DNA from: Gordonia lacunae | GTDB taxonomy: Bacteria > Actinomycetota > Actinomycetes > Mycobacteriales > Mycobacteriaceae | Length of the DNA stretch: 34,029 bases | Direction: 5' to 3' | Assembly (NCBI RefSeq): GCF_002149015.1 | Contig: NZ_NGFO01000013.1 | Coordinates: 1 to 34,029, forward strand | Shown here: positions 26,942-34,029 of the stretch, piece by piece | Numbering within the stretch: the first letter of the stretch is position 1 | Layout of the letters: the number at the start of each line of letters is the position of its first letter | Notes under the pieces: generated by a model | The model's input: the letters and a program-made list of their open reading frames with translations, nothing else | Database searches by the model: none | Told to the model about the DNA's origin: nothing | Made by a program: the position numbers and the translations under genes

Positions 26942-27823
26942 TCAGACCTGGGCCTCGATGTCGGGCAGTCCCGCCACGACGGCGGCGCGGAGTTCCGCCG
27001 CGGTGGTGGCGGATCCGATCAGCGCCTGCGACGCGTCGTCGGCGGTGTCGATGATCCCGAGGAGCAGGTGGTCGGCGCGCAGGCGTCGGTCACCCCGTTC
27101 CCGCGCGATCTCCATGGCCCGGCCGAAGGCGTCCCTGGTGTCGGTCGAGAAACGCGGCCGGGAGCCCCGGCCCCGGGGTCCGCGCCGGCCGCGTCCCGAC
27201 TCCCACGGCCCCTCCCCGGCGAACGGTCCGCCCGGACCGGGGCCGAAACCCTGGCCCCAGGGTCCCGGGCCGAAGCCGCCCGGACCGAAACCGCCGGGAC
27301 CGAAGTCGCCCGGACCGAAGCCCTCGGGACCACAGTCCGGACGGGGTCCGCGACCATGACCGTGCCGGTGCCCGTGCCCCCGGCGTCGGTCTCCACCGCG
27401 TCCGTCCCCGCGCCGCCCGTGACCACGACCTCGGGTTCCGCGCTCGGCGCGCTCGCCCCAGCCGTCGGACAGGTCCTCACCGAAGCGCCCGCGCACGGCC
27501 TCCCGGACCTTGTCCAGGTCGATCCCGATGCTGCGCAGTGCCTCTCGGTCCTCTTCGTAGCGCTCTCGCACCGACTCGTCGGCGGCGGTCTCGGGGGTCT
27601 CGGATCGATCCGCGTGCTCGTCGTGGTACTTCCGTACCGCCTCCCGGGCCGACGAGAGCGTCAGTCCCTGGTCGGCGAGCAGCGCGAACAGCGGGCTGCG
27701 GGCATTGCAGAGCATGCCCAGGATCAGGTGGTCGTTACCGAGTTGCCGGTGACCCAGGTCGCCGGCCTCCTGCGTGGCGAAAGCCAGCAGCATCTTGTCA
27801 TCGCGACTGATTCGCTCAAACAT
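26942..27823 (-). CDS. Double Clp N-terminal domain protein with Gly/Arg/His-rich linker
   Basis: 293 residues from ATG at 27823, preceded by GGAAGGAG six bases away. Two Clp-N (R) repeat regions, residues 1-70 (FERISRDDKMLLAFATQEAG, LGNDHLILGML) and about 225-293 (FSTDTRDAFGRAMEIARERG, LRADHLLLGII), surround a low-complexity linker rich in Arg, Gly and His, then FGPGGFGPGG repeats. There is no AAA+ ATPase domain. Clp-N domains bind substrates or adaptors of ClpC/ClpA, so it may be a stress-related adaptor or competitor for Clp substrates; this is inferred from the fold. The preceding HTH gene overlaps its start by eight bases, a pairing seen in other actinobacteria, suggesting the regulator controls it. 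Confidence 0.87.
   Translation of the reverse strand: MFERISRDDKMLLAFATQEAGDLGHRQLGNDHLILGMLCNARSPLFALLADQGLTLSSAREAVRKYHDEHADRSETPETAADESVRERYEEDREALRSIGIDLDKVREAVRGRFGEDLSDGWGERAERGTRGRGHGRRGDGRGGDRRRGHGHRHGHGRGPRPDCGPEGFGPGDFGPGGFGPGGFGPGPWGQGFGPGPGGPFAGEGPWESGRGRRGPRGRGSRPRFSTDTRDAFGRAMEIARERGDRRLRADHLLLGIIDTADDASQALIGSATTAAELRAAVVAGLPDIEAQV
27267..27326 (-). repeat. Four tandem 15-bp units coding FGPG repeats
   Basis: Four consecutive 15-bp units beginning GG(A/G)CCGAA on the plus strand encode the GFGPG/DFGPG series in the linker of the Clp-N protein. They differ by a few bases each. Slippage could change linker length between strains. Confidence 0.85.
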
Positions 27824-28097
27824 CTGTGTCTCCTTCCGGCCCGCTCGCGCGGGCCTCACGTTGTGCGTGCTTCTGATGCACGGCCTGTCGGCTGATCTGC
27901 AGCACTTCTGCGATCGCCTGCCAGCTCCACCCGTTGGCACGGGCGTTGGCCACCTGCACGTCCTCGAGTCGGTCGGCCAGGGTGCGCAGTGCGCGTACCG
28001 CGGCCAGACCCCTCGCCGGATCGCCGCTCGCGGCGTCTCCGGCCAGCTCGGCGCTCGATGCGTCGGGTGCGGTGTCGGTGCTGTGGTCGTCGTGCAT
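27816..28097 (-). CDS. Small HTH transcriptional regulator
   Basis: 93 residues from ATG at 28097. A helix-turn-helix is clear at residues 57-77 (WSWQAIAEVLQISRQAVHQK), preceded by a helical region (LAAVRALRTLADRLEDVQVA) and a polar N-terminus. It resembles the small HTH proteins encoded before Clp-N proteins in actinobacteria. Its stop overlaps the downstream Clp-N start by eight bases. The promoter immediately upstream is surrounded by TTGAC/GTCAA half-sites that could be its own operator, so negative autoregulation of the two-gene unit is plausible. No ligand domain is present. The -10 ends six bases before the ATG, implying a leaderless message. Confidence 0.85.
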   Translation of the reverse strand: MHDDHSTDTAPDASSAELAGDAASGDPARGLAAVRALRTLADRLEDVQVANARANGWSWQAIAEVLQISRQAVHQKHAQREARASGPEGDTDV

Positions 28098-28103
28098 GGT
28101 GTC

Positions 28104-28132
28104 AGGTTATGTTGACATACGGCCCGTGTCAA
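28104..28132 (-). promoter_or_regulatory. Strong promoter with TTGAC/GTCAA dyads, leaderless type
   Basis: On the minus strand a perfect -35 TTGACA (28127-28132), a 17-base spacer and -10 TAACCT (28104-28109) are followed by six bases and the ATG of the HTH gene. The -35 is half of an inverted repeat GTCAA-N6-TTGAC (28128-28143). A second near-palindrome, TATGTTGACATA, fills the spacer. Operator binding here would block the promoter directly. Confidence 0.8.
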
Positions 28133-28191
28133 GAATTGTTGACGGACCGGGTGTGCGGCATCGTCGTTCCGATCGCGTCTCCGCGACCGGA

Positions 28192-30789
28192 CTACTCGTT
28201 CTGGATCGACTCGCTGATGTTCATGCGCCCGGCGCGGACCGCCGGGATGAAGGCGCCGACCAGGCACAACGCCACCGCGATGGTCACGAAGAGCAGGGTC
28301 GACGGTCGTGGCGAGTACAGCACCGTCAGGGACGTCGTGATGGTCAGGATCTGGTTGCTGAGCAGATGCATGGCGGCACCGAGCACGACGCCGAGGACCG
28401 ACCCGACCAGGGCGACCGCGCCCGCCTCGGCGAGCACTGTCCGCGAGACGAACCGGCGGGAGGCCCCCATCGCCCGCAGAACGCCCAGCTCGCGGCGTCG
28501 TTCGAGGACCGACAGCAGCAGCGTGTTGAGCAGTGCGATCGCGGCCGCACCGGCGACGATCCACTGGATGGCGACCGCGAACGCGCCCGCCTGCTCGACG
28601 GTGGCCTGGGTGGCCGCGAGGGCCTCGGCGCCGCTGTAGACACTGATGGGCTTGTTGCCCGTCGTGGGGACGCCGGCGACCAGCGCCTCGAGATCCCGGC
28701 GGACGGCATCCGGGTCGGCATCGGGCGAGGTGATCACCTGCAGGTAGGTGTCGCCGTCGCGATCGAACCACTCCCCCAGCAACTCCTGCGACATGGCCGC
28801 CACGCCGGAGTCGAGGGAGACATAGTCGACGGTGTCACGCACGACCGTCTGCCGCGGGCCGTTGGGGGTCGCGAGTTCCACCGTGTCGCCCGTGCCCACG
28901 CCCAATGCGCGGGCCAGGACGTTCGACATCAGGATGCCGTCGCCGGCGAGCACGCTCGCCACCGCTTCCGGCGACGCCTTGCGCATGAACGGTGCCCGCG
29001 AACCCGGCTCGAGCCCTTGCACGTTCGCCTTGCTCTCGCCGATGTTCACCGCGGCCCACTGACCGCCGATCACCTCGGTCACGCCGGGAACCGCGGCCAC
29101 GCGTTCGGTCACCGACGCCGGCAGGATGGGCCCCAGGGGCAGGCTCGCGGCCGAGGTCGACGACACGTAGAAGTCCGGATCACCGAGTCCGTCGAGGGAT
29201 TTCGACATCGAGGAGACCAGATTGTCCAGCGCTCCCGACGTCCCCATCCCGACCGCGATGGCCACCGCGACCGTCATCAGCGTCGCCCACGCACGCCGCG
29301 GGGCGCGCTCGGTGTTCACCGAGGCGAGCTGTCCGGGGCCACCGAACCAACGCGCCACCCGAACCACCGCCCAGGCCAACGGTTTCGAGAGCGCGAAGCA
29401 CAGCAGCAGCGCGCCTACCAGATAGAAGACGCCGGCCACGATGGCCGGGCGGCCCGGCACGGTCGCCACGACCACCCACGACGCGATGAGACCGGCGACG
29501 CCGAGCACGGTGGCGATCACCACCGCGGGACCACGACGCGACGCGGAGTCCGACACCTCGACGGGAGCCATCGCCTCCACCGGCGAGACCGCGAACACCG
29601 CCCGCGCGGCCAGCGTCGTCGCCGCGACACACGCGACCACACAGGCGATCACCGCGGCCGCGGGCGCATAACCCGGCAGGTGATAGTTGATGACCGTGCC
29701 GACGGAATCGGCCGGCGGCTCGGGCAGGCTGCTGATCACGGCCCGCCCGGCCAGGATCCCGAGCGGGATGCCGAGTACGCCGCCGACGAGACCCATCAGC
29801 GCGGCCTCGCCGAGCATGTCGCCGACGAGGTGAGACCGCTTGGCGCCCAGCGCCCGGATCATCGCGAGCGACCGGCGCCGTGAGGCCACCGCCATGTTCA
29901 TCGTGTTGAACACCAGGAACGCGGCGATCACCAGCGACACGAGCGAGACCAGCAGCGTCGCATCGCGGGTCACCGAACTCGCGACCTCGGCCTGCTTGGC
30001 GCGGAAGTCGGGATCGACGACCACCGCGCGGCCGGCCACGATGCCCTGCACCTGCGCGCGGACCGCGGCCACGTCGGCGCCGGGTTCGGTCACGAGGAGG
30101 ATCGAGTCGAGCCGGCCGCCGAGCCCGACGAGTCGTTGCGCGAGATCGACGTAGGCGAAGAGGAAGCGGCCGTTGTTGAGACCCGCGGCCTGCTCGTTGT
30201 CGACCACCTCGAGGACCTCGACCTCGATCCCGTTGACGGTCAATCGGTCTCCGCGCTCGAGACCGAGACCCGGACCGACGAAGACGCCGGTCCGCAGGCG
30301 ATCGAGATCGACGGTCCCCGGACCGGTCCCGGCCTGCCCCTGCTGCAGGGCGCCTCGCAGACTGCCCGAGAGCTGGGTGACGCGCTGATCGGAGCCGAGC
30401 AGCGGCACGGCCGAACCGTCGACGACGACCGATCCGCGGATCATCGGCACGACGGCCGCCGCCGCGTCGACATCGCGGCGGATCTCGCCGGCCAGCGACT
30501 CGTCGACGCCGGTGTCGGTGATGCCGGCGACCTCGATGTCGGCGACCCCCGACACCGCATTGTTGAAGTCCCGCACCGATTCCGACGCCGACCCGTAGGT
30601 CCCGAGCACCGCGATCAGCAACGCCGACGACACGACCACCACCGCCAACGAGGTGAGCAGGCGCAGCCGGTGGGTACGGATCTCGCGCATGTTGAGCAGC
30701 CGGATGCGGGTGAGCCCGGCGAGGAGGGCTTCGACACGGGTCGTCGCTCTCCTCCCCTGCTCAGCCAGCAGGGAAACGAGGGTCGGCAC
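28192..30789 (-). CDS. ABC transporter permease, FtsX/MacB-type, Rv0987-like
   Basis: 865 residues from GTG at 30789, sharing one base with the ATPase stop (TAGTG). Layout is the large FtsX type: an N-terminal helix (SLAVVVVSSALLIAVLGTYG, residues about 45-65), an extracytoplasmic domain to about 280, three helices, a central pair, a second extracytoplasmic domain and three C-terminal helices ending RAGRMNISESIQNE. Both FtsX repeats carry coupling-type sequences (RRRSLAMIRALGAKRSH; RRRELGVLRAMGASRRF). Such permeases do not conduct small solutes but drive lipoprotein or envelope-substrate movement, or mechanosignalling. M. tuberculosis Rv0987 with ATPase Rv0986 is the closest arrangement I know; the substrate is unknown. 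It is followed by a 94-base gap to the HTH gene. Confidence 0.9.
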   Translation of the reverse strand: MPTLVSLLAEQGRRATTRVEALLAGLTRIRLLNMREIRTHRLRLLTSLAVVVVSSALLIAVLGTYGSASESVRDFNNAVSGVADIEVAGITDTGVDESLAGEIRRDVDAAAAVVPMIRGSVVVDGSAVPLLGSDQRVTQLSGSLRGALQQGQAGTGPGTVDLDRLRTGVFVGPGLGLERGDRLTVNGIEVEVLEVVDNEQAAGLNNGRFLFAYVDLAQRLVGLGGRLDSILLVTEPGADVAAVRAQVQGIVAGRAVVVDPDFRAKQAEVASSVTRDATLLVSLVSLVIAAFLVFNTMNMAVASRRRSLAMIRALGAKRSHLVGDMLGEAALMGLVGGVLGIPLGILAGRAVISSLPEPPADSVGTVINYHLPGYAPAAAVIACVVACVAATTLAARAVFAVSPVEAMAPVEVSDSASRRGPAVVIATVLGVAGLIASWVVVATVPGRPAIVAGVFYLVGALLLCFALSKPLAWAVVRVARWFGGPGQLASVNTERAPRRAWATLMTVAVAIAVGMGTSGALDNLVSSMSKSLDGLGDPDFYVSSTSAASLPLGPILPASVTERVAAVPGVTEVIGGQWAAVNIGESKANVQGLEPGSRAPFMRKASPEAVASVLAGDGILMSNVLARALGVGTGDTVELATPNGPRQTVVRDTVDYVSLDSGVAAMSQELLGEWFDRDGDTYLQVITSPDADPDAVRRDLEALVAGVPTTGNKPISVYSGAEALAATQATVEQAGAFAVAIQWIVAGAAAIALLNTLLLSVLERRRELGVLRAMGASRRFVSRTVLAEAGAVALVGSVLGVVLGAAMHLLSNQILTITTSLTVLYSPRPSTLLFVTIAVALCLVGAFIPAVRAGRMNISESIQNE

Positions 30790-31490
30790 TAGGCGATCTT
30801 CCCGTCGCGGACCGTGATGGTGGTGTCGGCGACCGCGGCCGCCTTCGGATCGTGGGTCACCATCACCACCAGCCGGTCGGGGGTGTCGTGCGCGACCTCC
30901 GAGAGCAGTTCGAGTACCGCCTCACCCGTCTTGGAGTCCAGGTTGCCGGTCGGTTCGTCGGCGAGCAGGATCGTCGGGTCCATGATGAGCGAACGGGCGA
31001 TCGCGACGCGCTGCATCTGACCGCCGGACAGCTCCGAGGGCCGGTGGTCGACCCGATCGCCGAGTCCGACCCGCCGAAGCAGTTCCACGGCACGAGGTTT
31101 CGCCTTGCGCAACGACTGGTTGTCCAGCAGGCGCGGCAGTGCGACGTTCTCCCACGCCGACATCGTCGGCACGAGGTTGAAGAACTGGAAGATGAAACCG
31201 ACGCGATTGCGCCGGAACTCCGAGGCCGCGGTGTCGTCGAGCGCACCGAGGTCGACCCCGTCGATGCTGATCCGCCCCGACGTCGGGGTGTCCAGAGCTC
31301 CGAGCACGTGCAGCAGGGTGCTCTTGCCTGCACCCGACGGGCCGACCACCGACACGAACTGTCCGCCGTCGATCGAGAGGTTCACACCGTCCAGGGCGCG
31401 GACCCGTTCGTCGCCCATCTGGTACTCGCGCACCAGATCGACCGCCTCTACCAGGGCACTTCCGGTGCCGGGCATCCGCCCGGGTTCCAT
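30789..31490 (-). CDS. ABC transporter ATP-binding protein, LolD/MacB-type, Rv0986-like
   Basis: 233 residues from ATG at 31490, chosen because GGAAG lies five bases upstream; a GTG at 31514 is an in-frame alternative. All nucleotide-binding motifs are present: Walker A GPSGAGKST (Lys56), Q-loop FIFQFFNL, signature LSGGQMQR, Walker B ILLADEPTG with D-loop NLDSKTG, and switch THD. The sequence FIFQFFNLVPTMSAWENV is typical of the MacB/LolD/FtsE class that pairs with FtsX-type permeases. It powers the permease encoded next, with a one-base overlap ensuring coupled translation. Confidence 0.95.
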   Translation of the reverse strand: MEPGRMPGTGSALVEAVDLVREYQMGDERVRALDGVNLSIDGGQFVSVVGPSGAGKSTLLHVLGALDTPTSGRISIDGVDLGALDDTAASEFRRNRVGFIFQFFNLVPTMSAWENVALPRLLDNQSLRKAKPRAVELLRRVGLGDRVDHRPSELSGGQMQRVAIARSLIMDPTILLADEPTGNLDSKTGEAVLELLSEVAHDTPDRLVVMVTHDPKAAAVADTTITVRDGKIA

Positions 31491-31535
31491 CGACACTTCC
31501 GGATCGTAGCCCACCCGCGGCGTCCCGCCCGGGTC

Positions 31536-32699
31536 TCAGGCGGTCCAGCGACCGGTGGCGAGGAACTCGTCGAGCACCGTCTCGGCGGGCCCGAGGGCGA
31601 ACGACTGGGAGGCGAGCCAGTCGTCGTCGAAATAGGTGGTCGCGTACCGGTCCCCCGAGTCACACAGCAACGTGACGATGCTGCCCGGCGTCCGGGCGGC
31701 GACCATCTCGGCGACGAGCGAGAAGGCCCCCCACATGTTGGTGCCGGTGGATCCGCCGACGCGGCGGCCGAGGAGATCGCTCACGCGGCGGGCGGTCGCG
31801 ACGGACGCCTCGTCGGGCACACCGATCATGCGGTCGATCACCTGCGAGATGAATGACGGCTCCACCCGCGGACGCCCGATCCCTTCGATGCGCGATCCCG
31901 TCTCGGCGGTCAGGGTGCCGTCGGCAGACTCATAGGCCGGCAGGAACACCGAGTTCTCCGGGTCGACGACCGCCAGCCAGGTGTCGTGTCGCCGGTAGCG
32001 CACATATCGCCCCAGGGTCGCCGATGTGCCGCCCGTGCCGGCCCCGACGACGATCCAGGTGGGTATCGGATGCTCTTCCTCGGCCAGTTGGGCGAAGATC
32101 GACTCGGCGATGTTGTTGTTGCCGCGCCAGTCGGTCGCACGCTCGGCCATCGTGAACTGGTCGATGAAGTGGCCGCCGAGTTCGGCCTCGAGACGCAGCG
32201 CCTCGGCATAGACCTCGCCGGGGTGGTCGACGAAATGGCACCGCCCGCCGTGGCGTTCGATCAGCGCGGTCTTCGCGGGCGAGGTGCTCCGCGTCATCAC
32301 CGCGATGAACGGGACCCCGATCAGTTCGGCGAAGTAGGCCTCGCTGACCGCCGTCGACCCCGACGACGCCTCGATCACCGGGGTGCCCTCGACGACCCAC
32401 CCGTTGCACAGGGCATAGAGGAACAACGAGCGCGCCAACCGGTGCTTCAGCGACCCCGTGGGATGGGTCGACTCGTCCTTCACATAGAGGTCCACGCCGA
32501 CCTCGCGAGCCCCTTCCCCATCGCGCCCGGCCCCGCCGGGCCCGGTCGGGCCGGGTTCGGTCCAGCGCGACCACGCGGGCAACGCGACGCGGAGCAGATG
32601 GGTGTCGGCACTGCGCCGGCCGTCGGCCTCGATGAGGCGGACGGCGTTCTGGGTCCAGGCGCGGTCGGCGCGACGGTCGACGAGCCGCGTCGGCCTCAC
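31536..32699 (-). CDS. PLP-dependent cysteine synthase-family enzyme, Cds1 (Rv3684)-like
   Basis: 387 residues from GTG at 32699, overlapping the preceding stop as GTGA. Fold-type II PLP enzyme: [19 protein letters not shown] carries the Schiff-base Lys85, [12 protein letters not shown] the substrate loop, and [13 protein letters not shown] the phosphate-binding Gly loop. The wording around Lys85 and [15 protein letters not shown] matches M. tuberculosis Rv3684 (Cds1), reported as an L-cysteine desulfhydrase producing H2S, pyruvate and ammonia. Cysteine or cystathionine beta-synthase-like activity is the alternative. An insertion rich in Gly/Pro (residues about 47-70, [18 protein letters not shown]) is unusual for the family. 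It follows the DUF4229 gene in one unit. Confidence 0.88.
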   Translation of the reverse strand: MRPTRLVDRRADRAWTQNAVRLIEADGRRSADTHLLRVALPAWSRWTEPGPTGPGGAGRDGEGAREVGVDLYVKDESTHPTGSLKHRLARSLFLYALCNGWVVEGTPVIEASSGSTAVSEAYFAELIGVPFIAVMTRSTSPAKTALIERHGGRCHFVDHPGEVYAEALRLEAELGGHFIDQFTMAERATDWRGNNNIAESIFAQLAEEEHPIPTWIVVGAGTGGTSATLGRYVRYRRHDTWLAVVDPENSVFLPAYESADGTLTAETGSRIEGIGRPRVEPSFISQVIDRMIGVPDEASVATARRVSDLLGRRVGGSTGTNMWGAFSLVAEMVAARTPGSIVTLLCDSGDRYATTYFDDDWLASQSFALGPAETVLDEFLATGRWTA

Positions 32700-33073
32700 T
32701 TGTCGCCGCGGAGCCGTGCCTGCAGATCGTCGTGCTTGGACCGGCGACCGGCCTCGAGCGCCGCGATCTCGCTGTTCACCTTCAGGCGCAGGGTCTTGAA
32801 CAGGACCATGCCGAGCGGAAGTGCGATCAGCACACCGAACACCGCGGCCACCAGGAAAGGCACCTCGACGTCGACCAGGCGGCCGCCGACCATGATGATC
32901 ACCACGACCGCGGCGACGAGGAGCAGCCGCGCGAACGTGTACAGGAACAGGGCGACCGCCACGGTCATCGGGCGTCCACCCGCCTGCGGCGCGGTGTCCG
33001 CGGCGGTGGATGCGGAGGTGGCCTCGTCGGGCGCGGCCTTCTTGCCTGGGATTGGGTCGTGCGCTTCACTCAC
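32696..33073 (-). CDS. DUF4229 two-helix membrane protein
   Basis: 125 residues from GTG at 33073. Two membrane segments (about residues 37-62, [20 protein letters not shown], and 70-92, [20 protein letters not shown]) are followed by [20 protein letters not shown] and a basic tail, the DUF4229 pattern. The N-terminal 35 residues are polar and disordered. Function unknown. The frame is open upstream to 33655, but that stretch crosses the bldC-like gene and is a shadow. GAGGGG sits directly before the GTG. It overlaps the Cds1-like gene by four bases, so the two should be co-expressed. Confidence 0.85.
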   Translation of the reverse strand: MSEAHDPIPGKKAAPDEATSASTAADTAPQAGGRPMTVAVALFLYTFARLLLVAAVVVIIMVGGRLVDVEVPFLVAAVFGVLIALPLGMVLFKTLRLKVNSEIAALEAGRRSKHDDLQARLRGDK

Positions 33074-33262
33074 CCCCTCAGCGTACTGGGCGGTCGTCGC
33101 GCTCCCGCAGGTCGCGGGCCTTTGCACGCTCTTTACCTCCCGCTGACGGTTCGAGTACCTGGGCGATTTGCGTGTATTCATGAAGAACTCATCCACCACG
33201 TGCAGAGCCGCTTCGCCACCTCCGGCGCACCGACCGAGCACTCCAACACGCCAGGGGGAATC

Positions 33263-33487
33263 ATGACCAGCATCGAGACAGCACCGCCCGCCACCTACAT
33301 CACCCCGGGGCTCGCCAGCCAGCACACACTGACCCCCGGCCAGGTCGCCGCGATGTTCAACGTGAATCCCAAAACCGTCGCGCGCTGGGCGAGTTCGGGC
33401 ATCCTCGGCTCGATCCGCACCCCGGGCGGCCACCGACGCTTCCGCGAAGAGGACGTCGTCGCACTGCTCAATCGCCGTACCCACTGA
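33263..33487 (+). CDS. BldC-like MerR-type DNA-binding protein
   Basis: 74 residues from ATG at 33263 with AGGGGGA four bases upstream. Apart from a 20-residue polar start it is one winged HTH: LTPGQVAAMFNVNPKTVARW (helix-turn-helix) and SIRTPGGHRRFREEDVVALL (wing), nearly colinear with Streptomyces BldC, which lacks the effector domain of classical MerR proteins. BldC binds as head-to-tail oligomers on AT-rich direct repeats and delays development in Streptomyces; in non-sporulating Mycobacteriales its role is not defined. The 189 bases upstream, back to the divergent DUF4229 gene, must hold its promoter; I see no clear consensus. Confidence 0.92.
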   Translation: MTSIETAPPATYITPGLASQHTLTPGQVAAMFNVNPKTVARWASSGILGSIRTPGGHRRFREEDVVALLNRRTH

Positions 33488-33583
33488 CCCCGGCGACACC
33501 CGGCGCGCTCGCGTGCTCCCGGCGCCGGGCGTTCGCCCAGGCCGCTCCGACATCTCACGTACGCTGGACGACGGGAGGTTGTC

Positions 33584-33802
33584 ATGATCTATCTGTTCGC
33601 CGTTCTGGGTCTGCTCGCCATCGGTTTCCTCATGTGGCGCGCCTTCGGACCCCATTCCGACGAGTCCGGCGACACCCCCTCGTCCGGCCCTCGTCGCGCC
33701 CGTCCGCGCGGCCCGCTCGGCCCCGACGACGACCCCGATTTCCTGCGCGACCTCGACAATCGCACCCGCGGTACCAACGGCACCGACGGTGACGAGATCT
33801 GA
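33584..33802 (+). CDS. Small single-pass membrane protein, function unknown
   Basis: 72 residues from ATG at 33584. GGGAGG lies five bases upstream, and TACGCT (33560-33565) could be its -10. An N-terminal helix (residues 2-20, IYLFAVLGLLAIGFLMW) is followed by a charged tail with Pro/Arg and Asp-rich stretches (RRARPRGPLGPDDDPDFLRD). The tail is probably cytoplasmic. A short stem (33527-33531 with 33534-33538) separates it from the BldC-like gene. I do not recognise the family. Confidence 0.7.
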   Translation: MIYLFAVLGLLAIGFLMWRAFGPHSDESGDTPSSGPRRARPRGPLGPDDDPDFLRDLDNRTRGTNGTDGDEI

Positions 33803-33856
33803 GGCGTGACGCTCGGCAGAAAAGCTGAGACCAGGTTCAGAACGTCTCTGCGGAAC

Positions 33857-33875
33857 ATACCCAGGGGTAGGGTAT
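33857..33875. promoter_or_regulatory. Operator-like inverted repeat upstream of the last gene
   Basis: ATACCC-N7-GGGTAT is a perfect 6-bp inverted repeat, 51 bases before the presumed TTG start at 33926. The internal bases AGGGGTA make an overlapping TACCC/GGGTA pair. The shape recalls the copper-repressor boxes of CsoR/RicR-type proteins, but spacing differs and no copper gene is visible, so only 'operator-like' is supported. Confidence 0.45.
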
Positions 33876-33925
33876 CGTCCACCTCACCATCGACTCCCCG
33901 ATGGCTGATCCGAGAGAAGGCGCCG

Positions 33926-34029
33926 TTGACCCCGGGACGATCTCCGCGAGGGACGTCGACCGATGACGACCTGAGCTTCGCCGAGAAGATCGGTTACCTC
34001 TTCGAACACAGTCGTGACGAGAACGGCAT
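33926..34029 (+). CDS. N-terminus of a probable HTH regulator (cut by window end)
   Basis: 34 complete codons are visible from TTG at 33926, which has GAGAAGG five bases upstream; no in-frame ATG or GTG offers a better start. After a short polar lead, DDDLSFAEKIGYLFEHSRDE resembles the opening of Xre-type regulators of the EspR group, which begin with a similar FAxKLxxLF helix. Only the first helix can be seen, so the assignment is tentative. The ATACCC/GGGTAT dyad lies in its upstream region. Confidence 0.55.
   Translation, partial: MTPGRSPRGTSTDDDLSFAEKIGYLFEHSRDENG

Noticed and set aside
27824..28771. N-terminal extension of the Clp-N protein to 609 residues
   Set aside because: It would cross the HTH gene, its promoter and the permease 3' end in other frames; the ATG at 27823 has a strong ribosome site and matches the Clp-N start.
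33527..33538. GGGCG-TT-CGCCC as terminator of the BldC-like gene
   Set aside because: Five-base stem with a two-base loop and no T-run; too weak to call.

Overview
The window is high-GC DNA (about 70 %) with dense, overlapping genes, GTG starts and GTGA/ATGA stop-start overlaps. A menaquinone gene set, an LLM (F420-type) oxidoreductase, a BldC-like regulator and homologues of Mycobacterium tuberculosis genes in conserved order (PiT, small membrane protein, DUF3349, MenE; compare Rv0545c to Rv0542c) place it in the Mycobacteriales. It looks most like Gordonia or a close relative; the genus is inferred.

Layout. 1-304: 3' end of an IS481-type transposase, cut by the window edge and ending in the stop codon of the convergent hotdog thioesterase gene (301-951, -). 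A small membrane protein (-) and menB (1420-2412, +) follow. 2457-2491: five tandem CCTCGAA units. 2527-19984 (-): one operon of a 5026-residue NRPS, a low-molecular-weight tyrosine phosphatase and a DUF4012 membrane protein, joined by stop-start overlaps. 19985-20638: gene-free and AT-richer, ending in a hairpin terminator for the LLM oxidoreductase (20639-21703, -). 21847-25018 (+): PiT phosphate transporter, small membrane protein, DUF3349 protein, menE. 25015-26012: a broken DUF559 nuclease-like gene bracketed by 44-bp imperfect direct repeats, the first covering the menE stop. 26054-26923 (+): menA. 26942-28097 (-): HTH regulator and double Clp-N protein, with a leaderless-type promoter. 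28192-31490 (-): an ABC permease/ATPase pair. 31536-33073 (-): DUF4229 protein and a Cds1-like PLP enzyme. 33263-end (+): BldC-like regulator, a small membrane protein, and the 5' end of a probable HTH regulator.

How it works together. menB, menE and menA supply three menaquinone steps, with phosphate uptake embedded among them. The NRPS block sits where M. tuberculosis has only two small genes between menB and pitA, so it looks like an accessory insertion into a housekeeping region. The NRPS is the most interesting object: C-A*-T / C-A-T / C-A-T / C-T / C-A-T-TE, with a decayed first adenylation domain and none in module 4. There are thus five carriers but only three plausible adenylation domains. 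Its tight coupling to a Wzb-like phosphatase and a DUF4012 protein, a family often found near surface-polysaccharide genes, suggests a cell-envelope role, but the product cannot be read from the sequence. No MbtH-like protein, phosphopantetheinyl transferase, 2,3-dihydroxybenzoate genes or iron box were seen.
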